A stretch of DNA of 64,000 nt from positions 62,001-126,000 of the forward strand of contig CAWEIS010000003.1 of the NCBI GenBank assembly GCA_963809205.1, written 5' to 3'. The translations under genes were made by a program, and so were the position numbers. The DNA is from DATLLN01 sp963809205. GTDB lineage: Bacteria; Actinomycetota; Thermoleophilia; Gaiellales; JAICJC01. Below the pieces are notes generated by a model. That model saw only the letters and a list, made by a program, of their open reading frames with translations, searched no databases and was not told where the DNA came from. Positions 42,643-52,664 of this stretch are shown here, in pieces; the first letter of the stretch is position 1; the number at the start of each line of letters is the position of its first letter.

Positions 42643-45434
42643 GCTACGCGGCGCGCAGCGCGTGGACGGCTGCGAGCCATGCGCGGACGGCGTCCGTTTC
42701 CGGCTCGACGAGCGGGGTGCCGGCTTCATCCGCGCCAGCCGCAGGTGCCCCTCACACGCCGCGTGCAGCGACGCGTATCCGGTGGCGGCGCGGTGGATCC
42801 GCACCGCGGTGTCGTCGCGCAGCGGCTGGAGCAGGATCGTGATGTCGGCGCCCGCGTCGATGTCGGCGCCGGTCTCCGCCGCCGCCCGCAGCACGCGGTC
42901 GGTGCACGCGGCCTGGTCGCCGTGCACGCGGGGATCGGCGAGCAGGTAGAGGCAGGCCGGCTCGCCCGGCGCCGTGGACCGCGTCCATGCGGCGAGCAGG
43001 TCGCCGAGCCGGTCCTGGCCCAGCCAGGCGGGTGTCGCCAGCAGCGCCGCCGGGGCGGGAGGGTCGAGCTGGATCGCCGGTCCCGAAGTTCGAGCATGGA
43101 GCGGCGGGCGGGACGCCAGCTCGGTGATCCGCTCCGCGTACCGGAGTGCGACCCCGTGCCAGCCGAAGGCCTGAGCGGCCGAGCGGGCCGCCTCGCCGCG
43201 CCGGGCGCGCTCCCCCGGGTCGGCCGCGACCTCGAGCAGGATCCGCCGGAGCGCCGCCGTGTCCGGATCGAGCGAGTACGGGGAACCCCGCGGTGTCCAT
43301 GCCGTCAACGCGCCGCTCGGTCGCCCGCTTGACTCCGGCCGGCACGCGCCAGCACGCCTCGTCGGGCACGAACTCGTCGGTCGGTCCGCCCTCCGTGACG
43401 ATCGCCGGTAGGCCGCACGCCATGCCCTCGAGCGCGGGCATGCAGAACCCCTCGCCGCGGTACGGCAGAGCGGTCGCATCGCACGCCCGGTACAGCGACG
43501 CGATCTCGGCGTCCGTCAGGTCGTCCTCGAGGTACACGATCCGCGGCAGCCTGCCCTCGTCGGCGTGGGTGCGCACCGGCCCGCGGTCGGACCCGGGGTA
43601 GATCGAGCCGGCGCCGAAGTCCTTGATCACCAGGCAGACGTCGTCGCGCCCCGTGAACGCGTCCAGGTACGCCGCGATCAGCAGGTCGGGCGCCTTGCGG
43701 GCGACCATGCCGCCGACGAACAGGAACCGGCACCCGTCGGGCGCGTCCAGCTCCATCCGCGGCCCGTCCGGCGTGAAGGTCTCGAGGTCGACGCCGTTGC
43801 CGATCACCTGGATCCGCGCCGGGTCGATCCCGTCCTGGACGTACATCCGCTTGACGTACTCGGACGGCACCCACAGCTCGTCGACGTTGCGCTGGATCGG
43901 GCCGACCCACGCCTGCGGGATCGAGCCGAACTCCCACGGCTGGATCACCGCCAGCCGGCCGGACGCGGCGGAGAAGTCGGGCGGCCACTGGTGGCGCACC
44001 GTCACCTCGGCGGCGAACGGCGCGGCCGCGCCGGCGGTCGACCCGTCGCGCAGCAACCGCTCGACGGCGAAGCCCTCCGCGGCCAGCTCGTCGCAGACGT
44101 TGGTGTTGATCACCGAGAGGCTGGTCGGCTTGCCCTGGTCGCCCCGCCAGCTGACCGAGATCGGCAGCGTCCGCCCGGTCGATTGCGAGGGCCGCTCGCC
44201 GGCGTAGTAGCGCTCCAGCTCGTCGACGTAGGCGGCGAACGGCGCGCGGCGGCCGGATGCCCGCCTGCAGTCGCTCCAGCAGGCCTGGCTCGTCGCCAGG
44301 CGGTCGAGCGCGGCGGCGAGCGCGTCGGCGCGTCGCGGCCGTCGACCAGCAGGCCGTCGACGCTCGTCGCGCACCGACTCGGCGATCCCGCCCATGCGCG
44401 CGGCCAGCACCGGCACGCGTCCGGCCAGGCACTCGGCCACCATCAGCGGCGCGCAGTCCCACCACAGCGACGGGATCACGGCGACGTCGACCCCGCCAGC
44501 AGCTCCGGCAGCCGGTCGTGCGAGAACGCGCCGCGAGCTCGACCACGCCGCGCGCGTCGAGCGCCCGCAGGTGCTCGGCGAACGCTCCGGGCACCTCGCC
44601 GTGGATGCGCACGGCGATCGTCGGCCGTCGCGCCGCTGCGCCGCCTCGACCAGCAGCTGCGGCCCCTTGTGCGGGTAGGCGGAGCCGAAGAAACCGACCG
44701 TCAGCCGCTCGCCGACCGCGGCCCGGGCGCGCGGTCGCGGCCCAGCGGCTCCCAGATCTCCTGGTCCTGCGGCATCGCCTGGCGGACGACGTCGATCATC
44801 TCCTCCGGGTAGCCGGCGCCGACCAGCGTCCGCTCGCACCGCCTCGGAGACCGCCAGGCAGACGCTCGACGCCGCGCGCGAAGCGCGCGCGGATCTCGCG
44901 TCAGCCGCTCGCGGTAGCCGGCGGCGTCGCCGCGCGCCGACGCAGGCGGCGCAGCGGCGCCGCCGTCGCCGGGCCCGTGGCACAGATCGAGCTCCTCGTC
45001 GTACAGGTAGGCGCGCGGGCAGGCCAGCCAGTAGTTGTGGGTCGAGAAGTAGCGAGGGGATGCCGCGCGCGGCGGCCTCGTCGATCAGCGCCGCGCCGAG
45101 GTTGTGCAGGTTGTGGAAGTGCACGACGTCGGGCCGGTGCGGTCGAGCGCCTCGGCGAAGGCGCGGGTGATCGGCGGGTCGTCGATCTCGCGCCGCGGGT
45201 TGCCCAGGTCGAACAGGCCGTGCGGGCGGTTGAACACGCCGATCAGCCGCACGCCGTCCTCGTCCCACGTGCGCACCTCGTACGGCTCGGCTCCTCGGTG
45301 CGGCCGACCGCGGCGTGGAAGACGGTCACGTCCCAGCCGCGGCGCGCGAGCTCCTTGGCCACCAGCCGGGGCACGATCGTTCCGCCGCCGGAATCGTTGT
45401 AGCCGAACGAGGTGAGCATGATGCGAGGGGACAT
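42643..45434 (-). CDS. Two glycosyltransferases fused in one gene, frameshifted
   Basis: Read across frames this gives about 920 residues. The first part (from 45434) is a GT4-like glycosyltransferase: MLTSFGYNDSGGGTIVPRLVAKELARRGWDVTVFHA, DVVHFHNLHNLGA and the donor-site run VAVIPSLWWDCAPLMVAECLAGRVPVLA. The second (about 44190-43280) is another GT4: LPISVSWRGDQGKPTSL, FLFVGGMVARKAPDLLIAAYL, and DATALPYRGEGFCMPALEGMACGLPAIVTEGGPTDE read as separate blocks. A third C-terminal piece follows with ATPAWLGQDRLGDLLAAW. No stop separates the two GT4 units. Several frame breaks occur before 44200 and near 43290. Presumably it adds two sugars of a surface glycan at the cytoplasmic membrane face. Confidence 0.75.
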
Positions 45435-45495
45435 CGCGCTTCACGATCGTCAGGTCGCTCACGTTCTTGAGGCGGCCGACGATTAGGCGGGCGAG

Positions 45496-46776
45496 ATGCC
45501 CCGCCCCTCGGTCACCGTCGTCCTCTCGGTGCGCAATGGCGCCGAGTTCCTGGCGCGGTCGATCGAGAGCGTGCTCGCCCAGGATGGGGTCGAGCTGGAG
45601 CTGCTGGTCTACGACAACGGCTCGAGCGACGGCTCGGACGCGATCGCCGAGGGCTATCTCGCCGATCCGCGGGTGCGGCTGACGCGGAACCCGCCGGGCC
45701 TTCGATTCCCGGACAGCATGAACCTCGGCCTGGAGCGCGCATCCGGCGACTTCTTCGTCCCCTGGGCCTGCGACGACGAGATGCTCCCACGGAACCTGGC
45801 GCGCAAGGCCGAGATGCTGGCCGCGGCGGACGCCGGCCTGGCGTTCGGCGGCTGGCTGCTCGACCGCGGCGACGGCGAGCTCCGCGGCGTCGTGCTGCCG
45901 GCGATGGGCGATGAGCCGCGGCTCCTGCCCGCGCCGTCGCTGTTCCCGCTGATCGCCACGGCGAACGCGATCGCGATGCCGACGGTGCTGATCCGCACGG
46001 CGGCGCTGAGGGAGGTTGGCGGGTTCGACACCCGCCCGGAGCTGACCTGCGACTGGCTGCTGTGGCTGCGGCTGGCGCTGCGGGTGTGGCGCCGTCTGGC
46101 TGCCCGAGCCGTTGGTGCTCTACCGCGAGCACGACGCCAACGGCTCGTCCCGCGCCTGGGCCGGCGGCACCTTCGCGACGGAGCTTGTGGCCACCATCAG
46201 CCGGGCGCTCGGCGACGAGCGCTTCCCGCCCGAGTGGGACGGCCACCGCGAGCAGATCCTGACCGGCGTCGCCGTCGGGCTGGCGGACGGCCTCGCCCGG
46301 CACGGGCACCGGACGCTGGCCGACAGCCCGTACCCTGCGCACGCCGCGCTGGCCGGCGTGCTCGCGCGCTACCCCCAGAGCGAGATCCTGCGCGACCTCT
46401 ACCGCCGGCCGTTGCCGACGCCGGACTGGCGCCGCCGGCGCTTCCCGGCCTGGCCGTCGCCGCGCCGGCCTGGACGCGGAAGTCGGTCGCCGACGCGGTG
46501 GGCAACCTGCGGGCGCTGGCCGACGGCGGGCTGGTCGACGGCTGCTGCGTCGCCGTGTCGCCGGCCGACCTGGACACCGCCGTTGTGCTGCTCGAGTCCG
46601 AGCTGGAGCGCGGCCCCGAGGTCGGCCTCGATCTGGTGGTCTGCGACCAGCCGCTGGAGCCGCTTCGCCCCGGCTGCGTGTTTGTCGCTCCCTGGGGCGA
46701 CGAGCTGGCCGTCCTCGCCGAGTCGATGGGCGTGCCGGCGCTGACGTTCGGCATGCCGACGCCGTACGACGACTAG
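45496..46776 (+). CDS. GT2 glycosyltransferase with extra C-terminal domain, two frameshifts
   Basis: Begins MPRPSVTVVLSVRNGAEFLA, followed by LLVYDNGSSDGSDAIAEGYL and VPWACDDEMLPRNLARKAEML: the GT-A nucleotide-sugar site with the DxD-like CDDE. After residue about 200 the frame changes near 46090 (VLYREHDANGSSRAWAGGTF continues elsewhere) and back near 46460. The C-terminal 110 residues form a separate domain, including VAAPAWTRKSVADAVGNLRAL and FVAPWGDELAVLAESMGVPAL, with partial resemblance to the ends of neighbouring glycosyltransferases. Divergent from the double glycosyltransferase; its stop overlaps the stop of the GNAT gene on the other strand. Confidence 0.75.
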   Translation: MPRPSVTVVLSVRNGAEFLARSIESVLAQDGVELELLVYDNGSSDGSDAIAEGYLADPRVRLTRNPPGLRFPDSMNLGLERASGDFFVPWACDDEMLPRNLARKAEMLAAADAGLAFGGWLLDRGDGELRGVVLPAMGDEPRLLPAPSLFPLIATANAIAMPTVLIRTAALREVGGFDTRPELTCDWLLWLRLALRVWRRLAARAVGALPRARRQRLVPRLGRRHLRDGACGHHQPGARRRALPARVGRPPRADPDRRRRRAGGRPRPARAPDAGRQPVPCARRAGRRARALPPERDPARPLPPAVADAGLAPPALPGLAVAAPAWTRKSVADAVGNLRALADGGLVDGCCVAVSPADLDTAVVLLESELERGPEVGLDLVVCDQPLEPLRPGCVFVAPWGDELAVLAESMGVPALTFGMPTPYDD

Positions 46777-47695
46777 CCGACGCCGAGCATGCGGTGGAGC
46801 CGGTGGAACGTGGGCTGGAACCCGCGCGCCGGCCAGAACCGCGACGAATGCAGGTTGGGCACCCGCCAGTCCGTGGTGACGGCGTCGTAGCCCGCATCCG
46901 CCGCCCAGCACAGGGCGTGTTCGGTGAGCGCCGTCCCCGCCGCGTCCGCGCAGGTCGGGCATCGTCGCCGCGGTCGAGAGATTGACGTGGCGCACGCCGA
47001 CTCCGACATCCGGATCGTCCGGTAGAGCAGCACGAAGCCCGCCGGCCGGCCGTCCAGCTCCGCGATGAAAGCGCGTCGTCGGGCAGCTCGAACGACTCGG
47101 CCCAGCTCTCGCGGACGTCGGGTGCGGACGGCGGCGTCAGGCCGGTGAACACCGGCGGGCCTGCCTGGTGATCCCAGATCAGCGTCGACATCGGCATGAT
47201 CGCCGCTCGAGGTCGCCCGGTTCGGCGCGGCGGACGGTCACGCCCTCGGGGAACGGGCGCTCGGGCGCACCACTCTCGCGGATGGCGTGCAGCTGCATCT
47301 GGCCGAATCCCAGCCGGTACCAGGGGTCGAGCAGCTCGTCGATCGCGGGGATGTTCGCCAGCTGCAGCCGTGCGCCCGCATCCAGCCAGCCGGGAGCGGC
47401 GGCGGCATACAGGTCGCGCATGGTCTCGCCGTCGGTCGCGGCCGAACCGGCCCGGTCGATGACCGCATGCGTGCCCCAGACGTCATTCTGAGCGACCCGG
47501 CCGAACAGGTAGCCGGCGACCTCGCCGTCACGCTGGGCGACGGCGCCGAGACAGCGTCGCGCGTCCAGGCCTGCTCGACCCAGCTGCGGGCGTCGCCGTC
47601 CGCGAGCAGCGGCTCGGCCGCGCGATGCCCGGCATGGCGATCCGCCAGCAAGATGCGGCGCCGCCGACGTGCTCGTCGGCGAAGGGGGCGATCAT
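46773..47695 (-). CDS. Tandem GNAT acetyltransferase, frameshifted
   Basis: About 300 residues across frames, with two GNAT-type halves. It starts MIAPFADEHVGGAASLLADRH; the first half contains VAGYLFGRV and ARLQLANIPAIDELLDPWYRLGFGQ-like sequence, the second begins VTVRRAEPGDLERAI and has FIAELDGRPAGFVLLYRT and the acetyl-CoA region LRGRGAGTALTEHAL, ending SSRFWPARGFQPTFHRL. Two fused GNAT domains occur in mycothiol synthase and in many uncharacterised actinobacterial proteins. Here, in a sugar locus, N-acetylation of an amino sugar is a reasonable inference. ATG overlaps the upstream stop (ATGA). Confidence 0.6.
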
Positions 47696-48148
47696 CCGGC
47701 AGCGTACTGGGACCGTCGAGCACGGCCAGCGCTCCGGGTCGCGCGACCGGTCGAAGCGTCGGGCAGGCGTCACGAACCCGGGGACGCCCAGCCCTTCGGC
47801 CTCGGCCAGGTCGGGTGTCCCCCAGGGCGCCAGGCACGCCATCCCCGGGCGCAGGATCTGGTGGAGCTCCGCGGACGATACCTCCACGGCGCCGGCCACG
47901 ACCGGCGTCAGCGCCGCGCGCGGCACCTCGGCCCCCTCCCGGAGCGCCAGGGTCAGCCGCTCGGCCACGCCGGCGGCCCGGCAGGTACGCGACTTCACGC
48001 AGCTGCCCGAGTCCGGTTGGTGCTCGGCAGCGCGGAAACGCTCTCCTGCCCGAGCACGCACTCGATCGCCTCGGGAAGGAACCGCTCGCCGTCCTTGACG
48101 GACGAATTCCCGGACGGGCACGTCCCGAGCGGGCGTTCTCGCCACCAC
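47692..48148 (-). pseudogene. Glycosyltransferase remnant with shared C-terminal domain
   Basis: The first part reads VKDGERFLPEAIECVLGQE, the start of a GT2 domain, but the usual DDGSTDG region is missing and the frame jumps to LTLALREGAEVPRAALTPVVA, SSAELHQILRPGMACLAPWG and AEGLGVPGFVTPARRFD. The latter part resembles the C-terminal domain of the GT2 at 45496. It is too short (about 150 aa) to be a full enzyme and may be a deletion derivative or a stand-alone copy of that domain. GTG at 48148 is a guess; the stop at 47692 overlaps the GNAT start. Confidence 0.4.
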
Positions 48149-48184
48149 GGCGCGATCGGGCGGTATGTCGGCCGGCTAGGCGGA

Positions 48185-49332
48185 TCACGCCGCTCTCCGC
48201 GAGGCGGCTTCCACCGCCCGGCGGATCTCGCCGCACCCGGGCGACCTGGTCGCGGCGCAGCGACGCCGCTCGGGAGGTTGATGCCCTGCGTCGCCGATCG
48301 CCGTCGCCACCGGCGCGCGGCCTGGCCGGCGCGGCCAGATCGGGTAGGGGCTGATGGGCGGGAACATCGGCCGCGTGTCGATGCCCGCCGCGCGCAGGCG
48401 CGCCGCAGCGCGTCGCGGTCGAGCCCGGACTCCGGGCCGACCAGGATGCTCGTCATCCAGTAGATGCTGCGCGCCCACTCGGCCTCGTGGTTGAGCGTGA
48501 TGCCCGGCGACGTCCGCGAGCTCCTCGGCGTACCAGGCGAAGATCCGCCGCTTGGCCTCGACAGCTCGTCGATGCGCTCCAGCTGGCCGAGGCCGATGGC
48601 GGCCTGCAGGTTCGACATCTTGTACTTGAAGCCCGGGTCGTCGATCCAGAAGCCCGGGCGCGCGTCGCGGCCATGATCCCGTAGCGCGCGGCTCGTCGAC
48701 CAGCGCGTCGTCGTCGGTGACGAACATGCCGCCCTCGCCGGTGACAGGGGCTTGGCGCCCTGGAAGCTGAACGCCGGCGCGTCGCCGAAGCTGCCGACGC
48801 GGCGGCCGCGGAGCTCGCGCCGATGCGCCGGCGCGGCGTCCTCGATCGACGCGGAGGCCGTGCTCGCGCCGCGATCGGCGACGATCGCGTCCATGCGCGC
48901 CGGGTGGCCGTACAGGTGGACCGGGATGATCGCCTTCGTCGCGCGGGGTGATCGCCGCCTCGAACGACGCGGGGTCGAGGCACCAGCTGACCGGCTCGAC
49001 GTCGGCGAAGACCGGCGTCGCGCCGATGTAGGCGACGGCTGGCGGTCGCGACCCAGGTCGGCTCGGGGACGATCACCTCGTCGCCGGGGCCGATGCCGAG
49101 CGCAGCAGCGCCAGGTGCAGCGCGCCGGTGCAGCTCGAGGTGGCGATCGCGTGCTTGGCGCCGACGTACTCGGCGAACTCGCGCTCGAACCGGGCGATGT
49201 AGCCGCTCCAGCGGGCGTTCCAGCCGGTGCGGGCGGCGTCGGTCGCGTAGCGCCGCCTCGCGCGGCGAGATCGACGGGCCGGCGGTGAGGATCGGCTCGC
49301 CCGCGGCGCCGCGGCCGGCGCGCACACTCCAT
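48185..49332 (-). CDS. DegT/DnrJ/EryC1-family sugar aminotransferase, frameshifted
   Basis: PLP-dependent aminotransferase, about 380 residues across frames. Recognisable parts are RFEREFAEYVGAKHAIATSS, GIGPGDEVIVPEPTWVATAS, TKAIIPVHLYGHPARMDAIV, FGDAPAFSFQGAKPLS with the PLP lysine (codon near 48751-48753), FKYKMSNLQAAIGLGQLERI, and AEWARSIYWMTSILVG. Family members transfer an amino group from glutamate to a keto-sugar nucleotide. Six or more frame breaks occur, yet all motifs remain. ATG at 49332. It lies between two acetyltransferase genes, consistent with making an N-acyl amino sugar. Confidence 0.82.
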
Positions 49333-49916
49333 GGCGCAGGAAGCGCCGTCGGACGCGCGTCACCGCCGCGGCGGGGACGAACGACCGTCGCGCTCGGACC
49401 GCGGCGCGGGGCGTGCGGGCGGCGTCGCGGAAGCCGAGCTTGCGGAAGAAGCGGATCGCATGGCAGGTGTCGGCGGGCACGTGCAGGTGGATCCGCGCCG
49501 GCGCGGAAGCAGTTCCTCGGCCCAGGCCCGCAGGCCGGCCAGCGCGGCGCCCATGAGGCCCGGGGGGCGGCCGCTCGCCGCGGACGACGTGTCGAGCTCG
49601 AGCGAGCGGTCCGGAGGTGTCGGCCGCCGCCAGGCCGACGTGGCCGACGGTGTGGCCGAAGCGGTCGAGGACGAGGAAGAGGATCCGGTCGGCAGCGTCG
49701 AGGAGGCCTCGCGCAGCCAGCGCCGCGGTGCCGTCGGGCGTGACGGGGCCCCGGGCGGGGAAGGCGAACGAGTTCTCGCGCGCGCCAGCGGCGCCGGGTC
49801 GGCGATCAGGCGCTCGTCGCCCGCATGCAGCTCGCACACGGGCACAGCATCCCGGCGGCGGACAGCAGCGGGATCGAGCGCGCGAGCAGCTCCTCGAGGG
49901 GTCGCGCGGACTTCAT
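49333..49916 (-). CDS. GNAT-type acetyltransferase, frameshifted
   Basis: Across frames: MKSARPLEELLARSIPLLSAAG, then VPVCELHAGDERLIADP, NSFAFPARGPVTPDGT, DRILFLVLDRFGHTVGHVGL, GLMGAALAGLRAWAEELL and IHLHVPADTCHAIRFFRKLGF, ending near the aminotransferase start. The last segment is the typical GNAT beta-alpha end in which the acetyl-CoA and the 'N..A..FY.K.GF' element lie. It follows the transketolase pair and precedes the aminotransferase. The exact stop is lost to frame breaks, so the right-hand limits are approximate. Confidence 0.5.
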
Positions 49917-49966
49917 GAAGGCGAGCTCGCGCGAGGAGGGCCGGCGCGCGGTACGTCCGCGGCGGC

Positions 49967-50953
49967 TCACGTCGTCGGCCACGCTGCCTCCCCTTCGGGG
50001 AGCAGGCCGCCGGGCCGTGTCTGCGACGGCGGGGCCGGAGAGGCCGTAGTGGTCAGACCAGATAGTCGCGCGAGCCGACGGCGTGGGCGAAGGTGTCGGG
50101 GAAGCCGACGCGGCGCAGGACCGGCGCCAACGCCGCCTCGGCGAGCGCCTCGGCGGCGGCGCGAGCCGAAGCCGGCGACGACGGAGTGCTCCTCGACGGT
50201 GACGACCGCGACCGGTGCGGGCGGCGGCCGCGATGAGCGGCCTCCGCGTCGAACGGCTTGACCGTGCCGAAATGCAGAAGCAGGGTCGTCGACGCCGTCG
50301 CGCGGCGAGCAGGTCGGCGGCCGCGGTCGCCTCGCGCAGCGCCGTGCCGGTGCAGGCATGATGGTGACGTCGGCGCCCGAGGAGCAGCGATCGCCCGGCC
50401 GATCTCGAAAGGCGGCGTCCGCAGGCAGCGGGCGCCGGCTCGCCGTTCTTGCCCAGCCGCAGGTAGACGGGGCCCTCGTGCGCGCAGGCAGGGGATGCGT
50501 GGCCCGCTCGGCGTCGGCCGGATCGCCCGGGGCGAGCACGGTCATGCCGGGCAGCACGCGCATCAGGGCGAGGTCGTCGATCGCGTGGTGGGTCGGGGCG
50601 AGCGTCCCCGTAGGACACTCCGGCGCCGACGCCGACGAGCTTGACGTTCGCCTCGGCGCAGGGCGACGTCGACGCGCACCTGGTCGTGTGGCCGCGACGT
50701 GACGAACGGGCGCGATCGAGTATGCGAAGGGCACCTTGCCGGCGTAGGCCAGGCCGGCGGCGACGCCGACCAGGGTCTGCTCGGCGATGCCGACGTTCAG
50801 GTAGCGGCCAGGCGCGGCGCTGCCTCGAACAGCTCGAAGAGGCCGACGCCGAGGTCGCCGGTCAGCGCCCACACGCGGTCGTCGGCCGCGCCGGAGCTCG
50901 GCGAGCGCTCTGAAGAAGGCGTCCCTCACGCGCGCCTTCAGGCGCTCTCCCAC
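49967..50953 (-). CDS. Transketolase-like protein, C-terminal subunit, frameshifted
   Basis: The pyrimidine-binding plus C-terminal half of a split transketolase, about 320 aa. It begins VGERLKARVRDAFFRALAEL, then shows RYLNVGIAEQTLVGVAAGLA with the catalytic glutamate of ThDP activation (IAEQ), KVPFAYSI, THHAIDDLALMRVLPGMTVL and VVTVEEHSVVAGFGS. GTG at 50953 overlaps the end of the N-terminal subunit. Split transketolases usually act on sugars other than those of central metabolism. Position between rfbF and an aminotransferase suggests two-carbon transfer in sugar-nucleotide synthesis. Several frame breaks are present. Confidence 0.82.
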   Translation of the reverse strand: MGERLKARVRDAFFRALAELRRGRRPRVGADRRPRRRPLRAVRGSAAPGRYLNVGIAEQTLVGVAAGLAYAGKVPFAYSIAPVRHVAATRPGARRRRPAPRRTSSSSASAPECPTGTLAPTHHAIDDLALMRVLPGMTVLAPGDPADAERATHPLPARTRAPSTCGWARTASRRPLPADAAFRDRPGDRCSSGADVTIMPAPARRCARRPRPPTCSPRDGVDDPASAFRHGQAVRRGGRSSRPPPAPVAVVTVEEHSVVAGFGSRRRRGARRGGVGAGPAPRRLPRHLRPRRRLARLSGLTTTASPAPPSQTRPGGLLPEGEAAWPTT

Positions 50954-51742
50954 GTCGAGCCGGCGAACGGCAGGTCGCGCTGGTGCGGCCGGGAAGCAGC
51001 GGTAGTGCGAGATGAACTGACCCTCGAGCGCTGTGCACGCCGTAGCCCTTGACGGTGCGGGCGACGATCGCCGTCGGCCGCACCCGCGGGCCGCGCGGAG
51101 GCGGCGTTCGAGCGCGCAGTGGTCGTGGCCGTCGACCTCGTCCACCGCCCAGCCGAAGGCGCGGAACTTGGCCGGCGAGCGGCTCGAGCGAGAGCACATC
51201 CGAGACCGGGCCGAGGCCCTGGAAGCCGTTTGCGTCGACGATCAGGCACAGGCCGGGGGGCGCCAGATGCCCGGCGAGCGCGACGGCCTCCCAGATCGAG
51301 CCCTCGTTCAGCTCGCCGTCGCCGACCAGGCAGTAGGTGCGGCGGTCGCGTCCGTCGCCGCGGTCGGCGAGCGCATACCCCAGGGCGACGGCGACGGGCC
51401 GTGGCCGAGCGAGCCGGCCGTCACCTCGACGCCGGGGATGTGGCGCTCGGGGTGGCCGGTAAGAGGAGCCGCCGTCGCTGCAGTAGCCGGCGACGACCGC
51501 GCGCTCCTCCGGGAAAAGCGTGCCGGTGCGGGCGAGCACGGCGTAGAGCGCGGCGGCCGCATGGCCCTTGCTGAGCAGGAAGCGGTGCGCCCGCCTCGGC
51601 GCGCAGGGTGCGGAAGTAGAGCACGGTGAGGATGTCGACGAGCCGAGAGCGAGCTGCCGATGTGGCAGCTGCCGGACGCAAGCGCCTGCTCCAGCACGAG
51701 CCGGCGCACGGCGTCGGCCTGGGCACGGACCCAGCGGCTCAT
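50938..51742 (-). CDS. Transketolase-like protein, N-terminal (ThDP) subunit, frameshifted
   Basis: The thiamine-diphosphate binding half, about 270 aa: MSRWVRAQADAVRRLVLEQA, GSCHIGSSLSLVDILTVLYF, RFLLSKGHAAAALYAVLA with the SKGH catalytic histidine, and the ThDP motif YCLVGDGELNEGSIWEA (GDG ... N). It ends TVKGYGVHS and QRDLPFAGSTWESA. Together with the C-terminal subunit it makes an alpha2beta2 transketolase. ATG at 51742 overlaps the rfbF stop (ATGA), so it belongs to the CDP-sugar operon and not to a pentose-phosphate set. Confidence 0.82.
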
Positions 51743-52609
51743 GCCGCGGCCTCGGAGGATCGGCCCGGCGCCGCAGCGGCGAGGGCGAGGTGCCGGTCTG
51801 GCGGTCGTCCCAGGTGCGCCACGGCGCTTGCCGCTGGTTTCCCACAGGCCGCGCAGGAACTCGACGTCGCGGACGGTGTCCATGCACTGCCAGAAGCCGT
51901 CGTGCTGGTAGACCGCCAGCTCGCCGTCGGCGGCAAGCCGCTTCAGCGGCTCGCGCTCGAGCACGCAGGCCGGTCGTCGGTCAGGCGGTCGAGAACGCGC
52001 CGTCGAACACGAAGAAGCCGCCGTTGATCAGCCCCTCGCCCGCGGCTTCTCGCTGAACCGGCCGACCCGCGTCGCCCTCGCCCTGCAGCTCGCCGAAGCG
52101 CGACGGCGGGTGCACGCCGGTGACGGTCGCCAGCCGCCGTGGAGCGGTGGAACGCGACCAGCCGGCCGATGTCGACGTCGGCCACGCCGTCGCCGTAGGT
52201 GAGCATGAAGATATCGGAGCCGCTGTCGCGCACGTGCGCGCGACCCGCTTGACGCGCCCGCCGGTCATCGTCTCGGCGCCGGTGTCGACGAGCGTGACGC
52301 GCCAGTCCTCGTGTCGCGGCGTGGACCTCGACGTGCCCGGCCCAGGTCGACGGTCAAGTCCGAGTCATCGCCTCGTAGTCCAGGAAGTACTCGCTTGATC
52401 ATGTCGCCGTTGTAGCCGAGGCACAGGACGAAATCGGTGAGCCCGGCTGCGGCGTAGCCCTTCATGATGTGCCAGAGGATCGGGCGGCCGCCGACCTCGA
52501 CCATCGGCTTGGGACGGAACTCGGTCTCCTCGCGCATGCGCGTGCCCAGGCCGCCGCACAGGATGACGACAGGCGGTAGCCCACTGGCCCTGGACGACAC
52601 GGGAGTCAT
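51739..52609 (-). CDS. rfbF: Glucose-1-phosphate cytidylyltransferase, frameshifted
   Basis: Makes CDP-glucose from CTP and glucose 1-phosphate. The N-terminal nucleotidyl site PPVVILCGGLGTRMREETEF, RPKPMVEVGGRPILWHIMKG, FVLCLGYNGDMIKR and later DIFMLTYGDGVADVDI and INGGFFVFDGAF are diagnostic of RfbF, as is LAVYQHDGFWQCMDTVRDVE. About four frame breaks. ATG at 52609 is divergent from lhgO with 55 bp between them. First gene of the minus-strand operon leading into the transketolase pair. Confidence 0.88.
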
Positions 52610-52664
52610 GCCCGCGTGTTCGGCCGCCGCGGGCCCTTGTTTAGAGCAGTAGGCTGCCGCTCCG

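Noticed and set aside
50938..51742. Housekeeping transketolase or 1-deoxyxylulose-5-phosphate synthase
   Set aside because: The enzyme is split into two overlapping genes and embedded between rfbF and an aminotransferase; motif spacing fits split transketolases, not full-length Tkt or Dxs.
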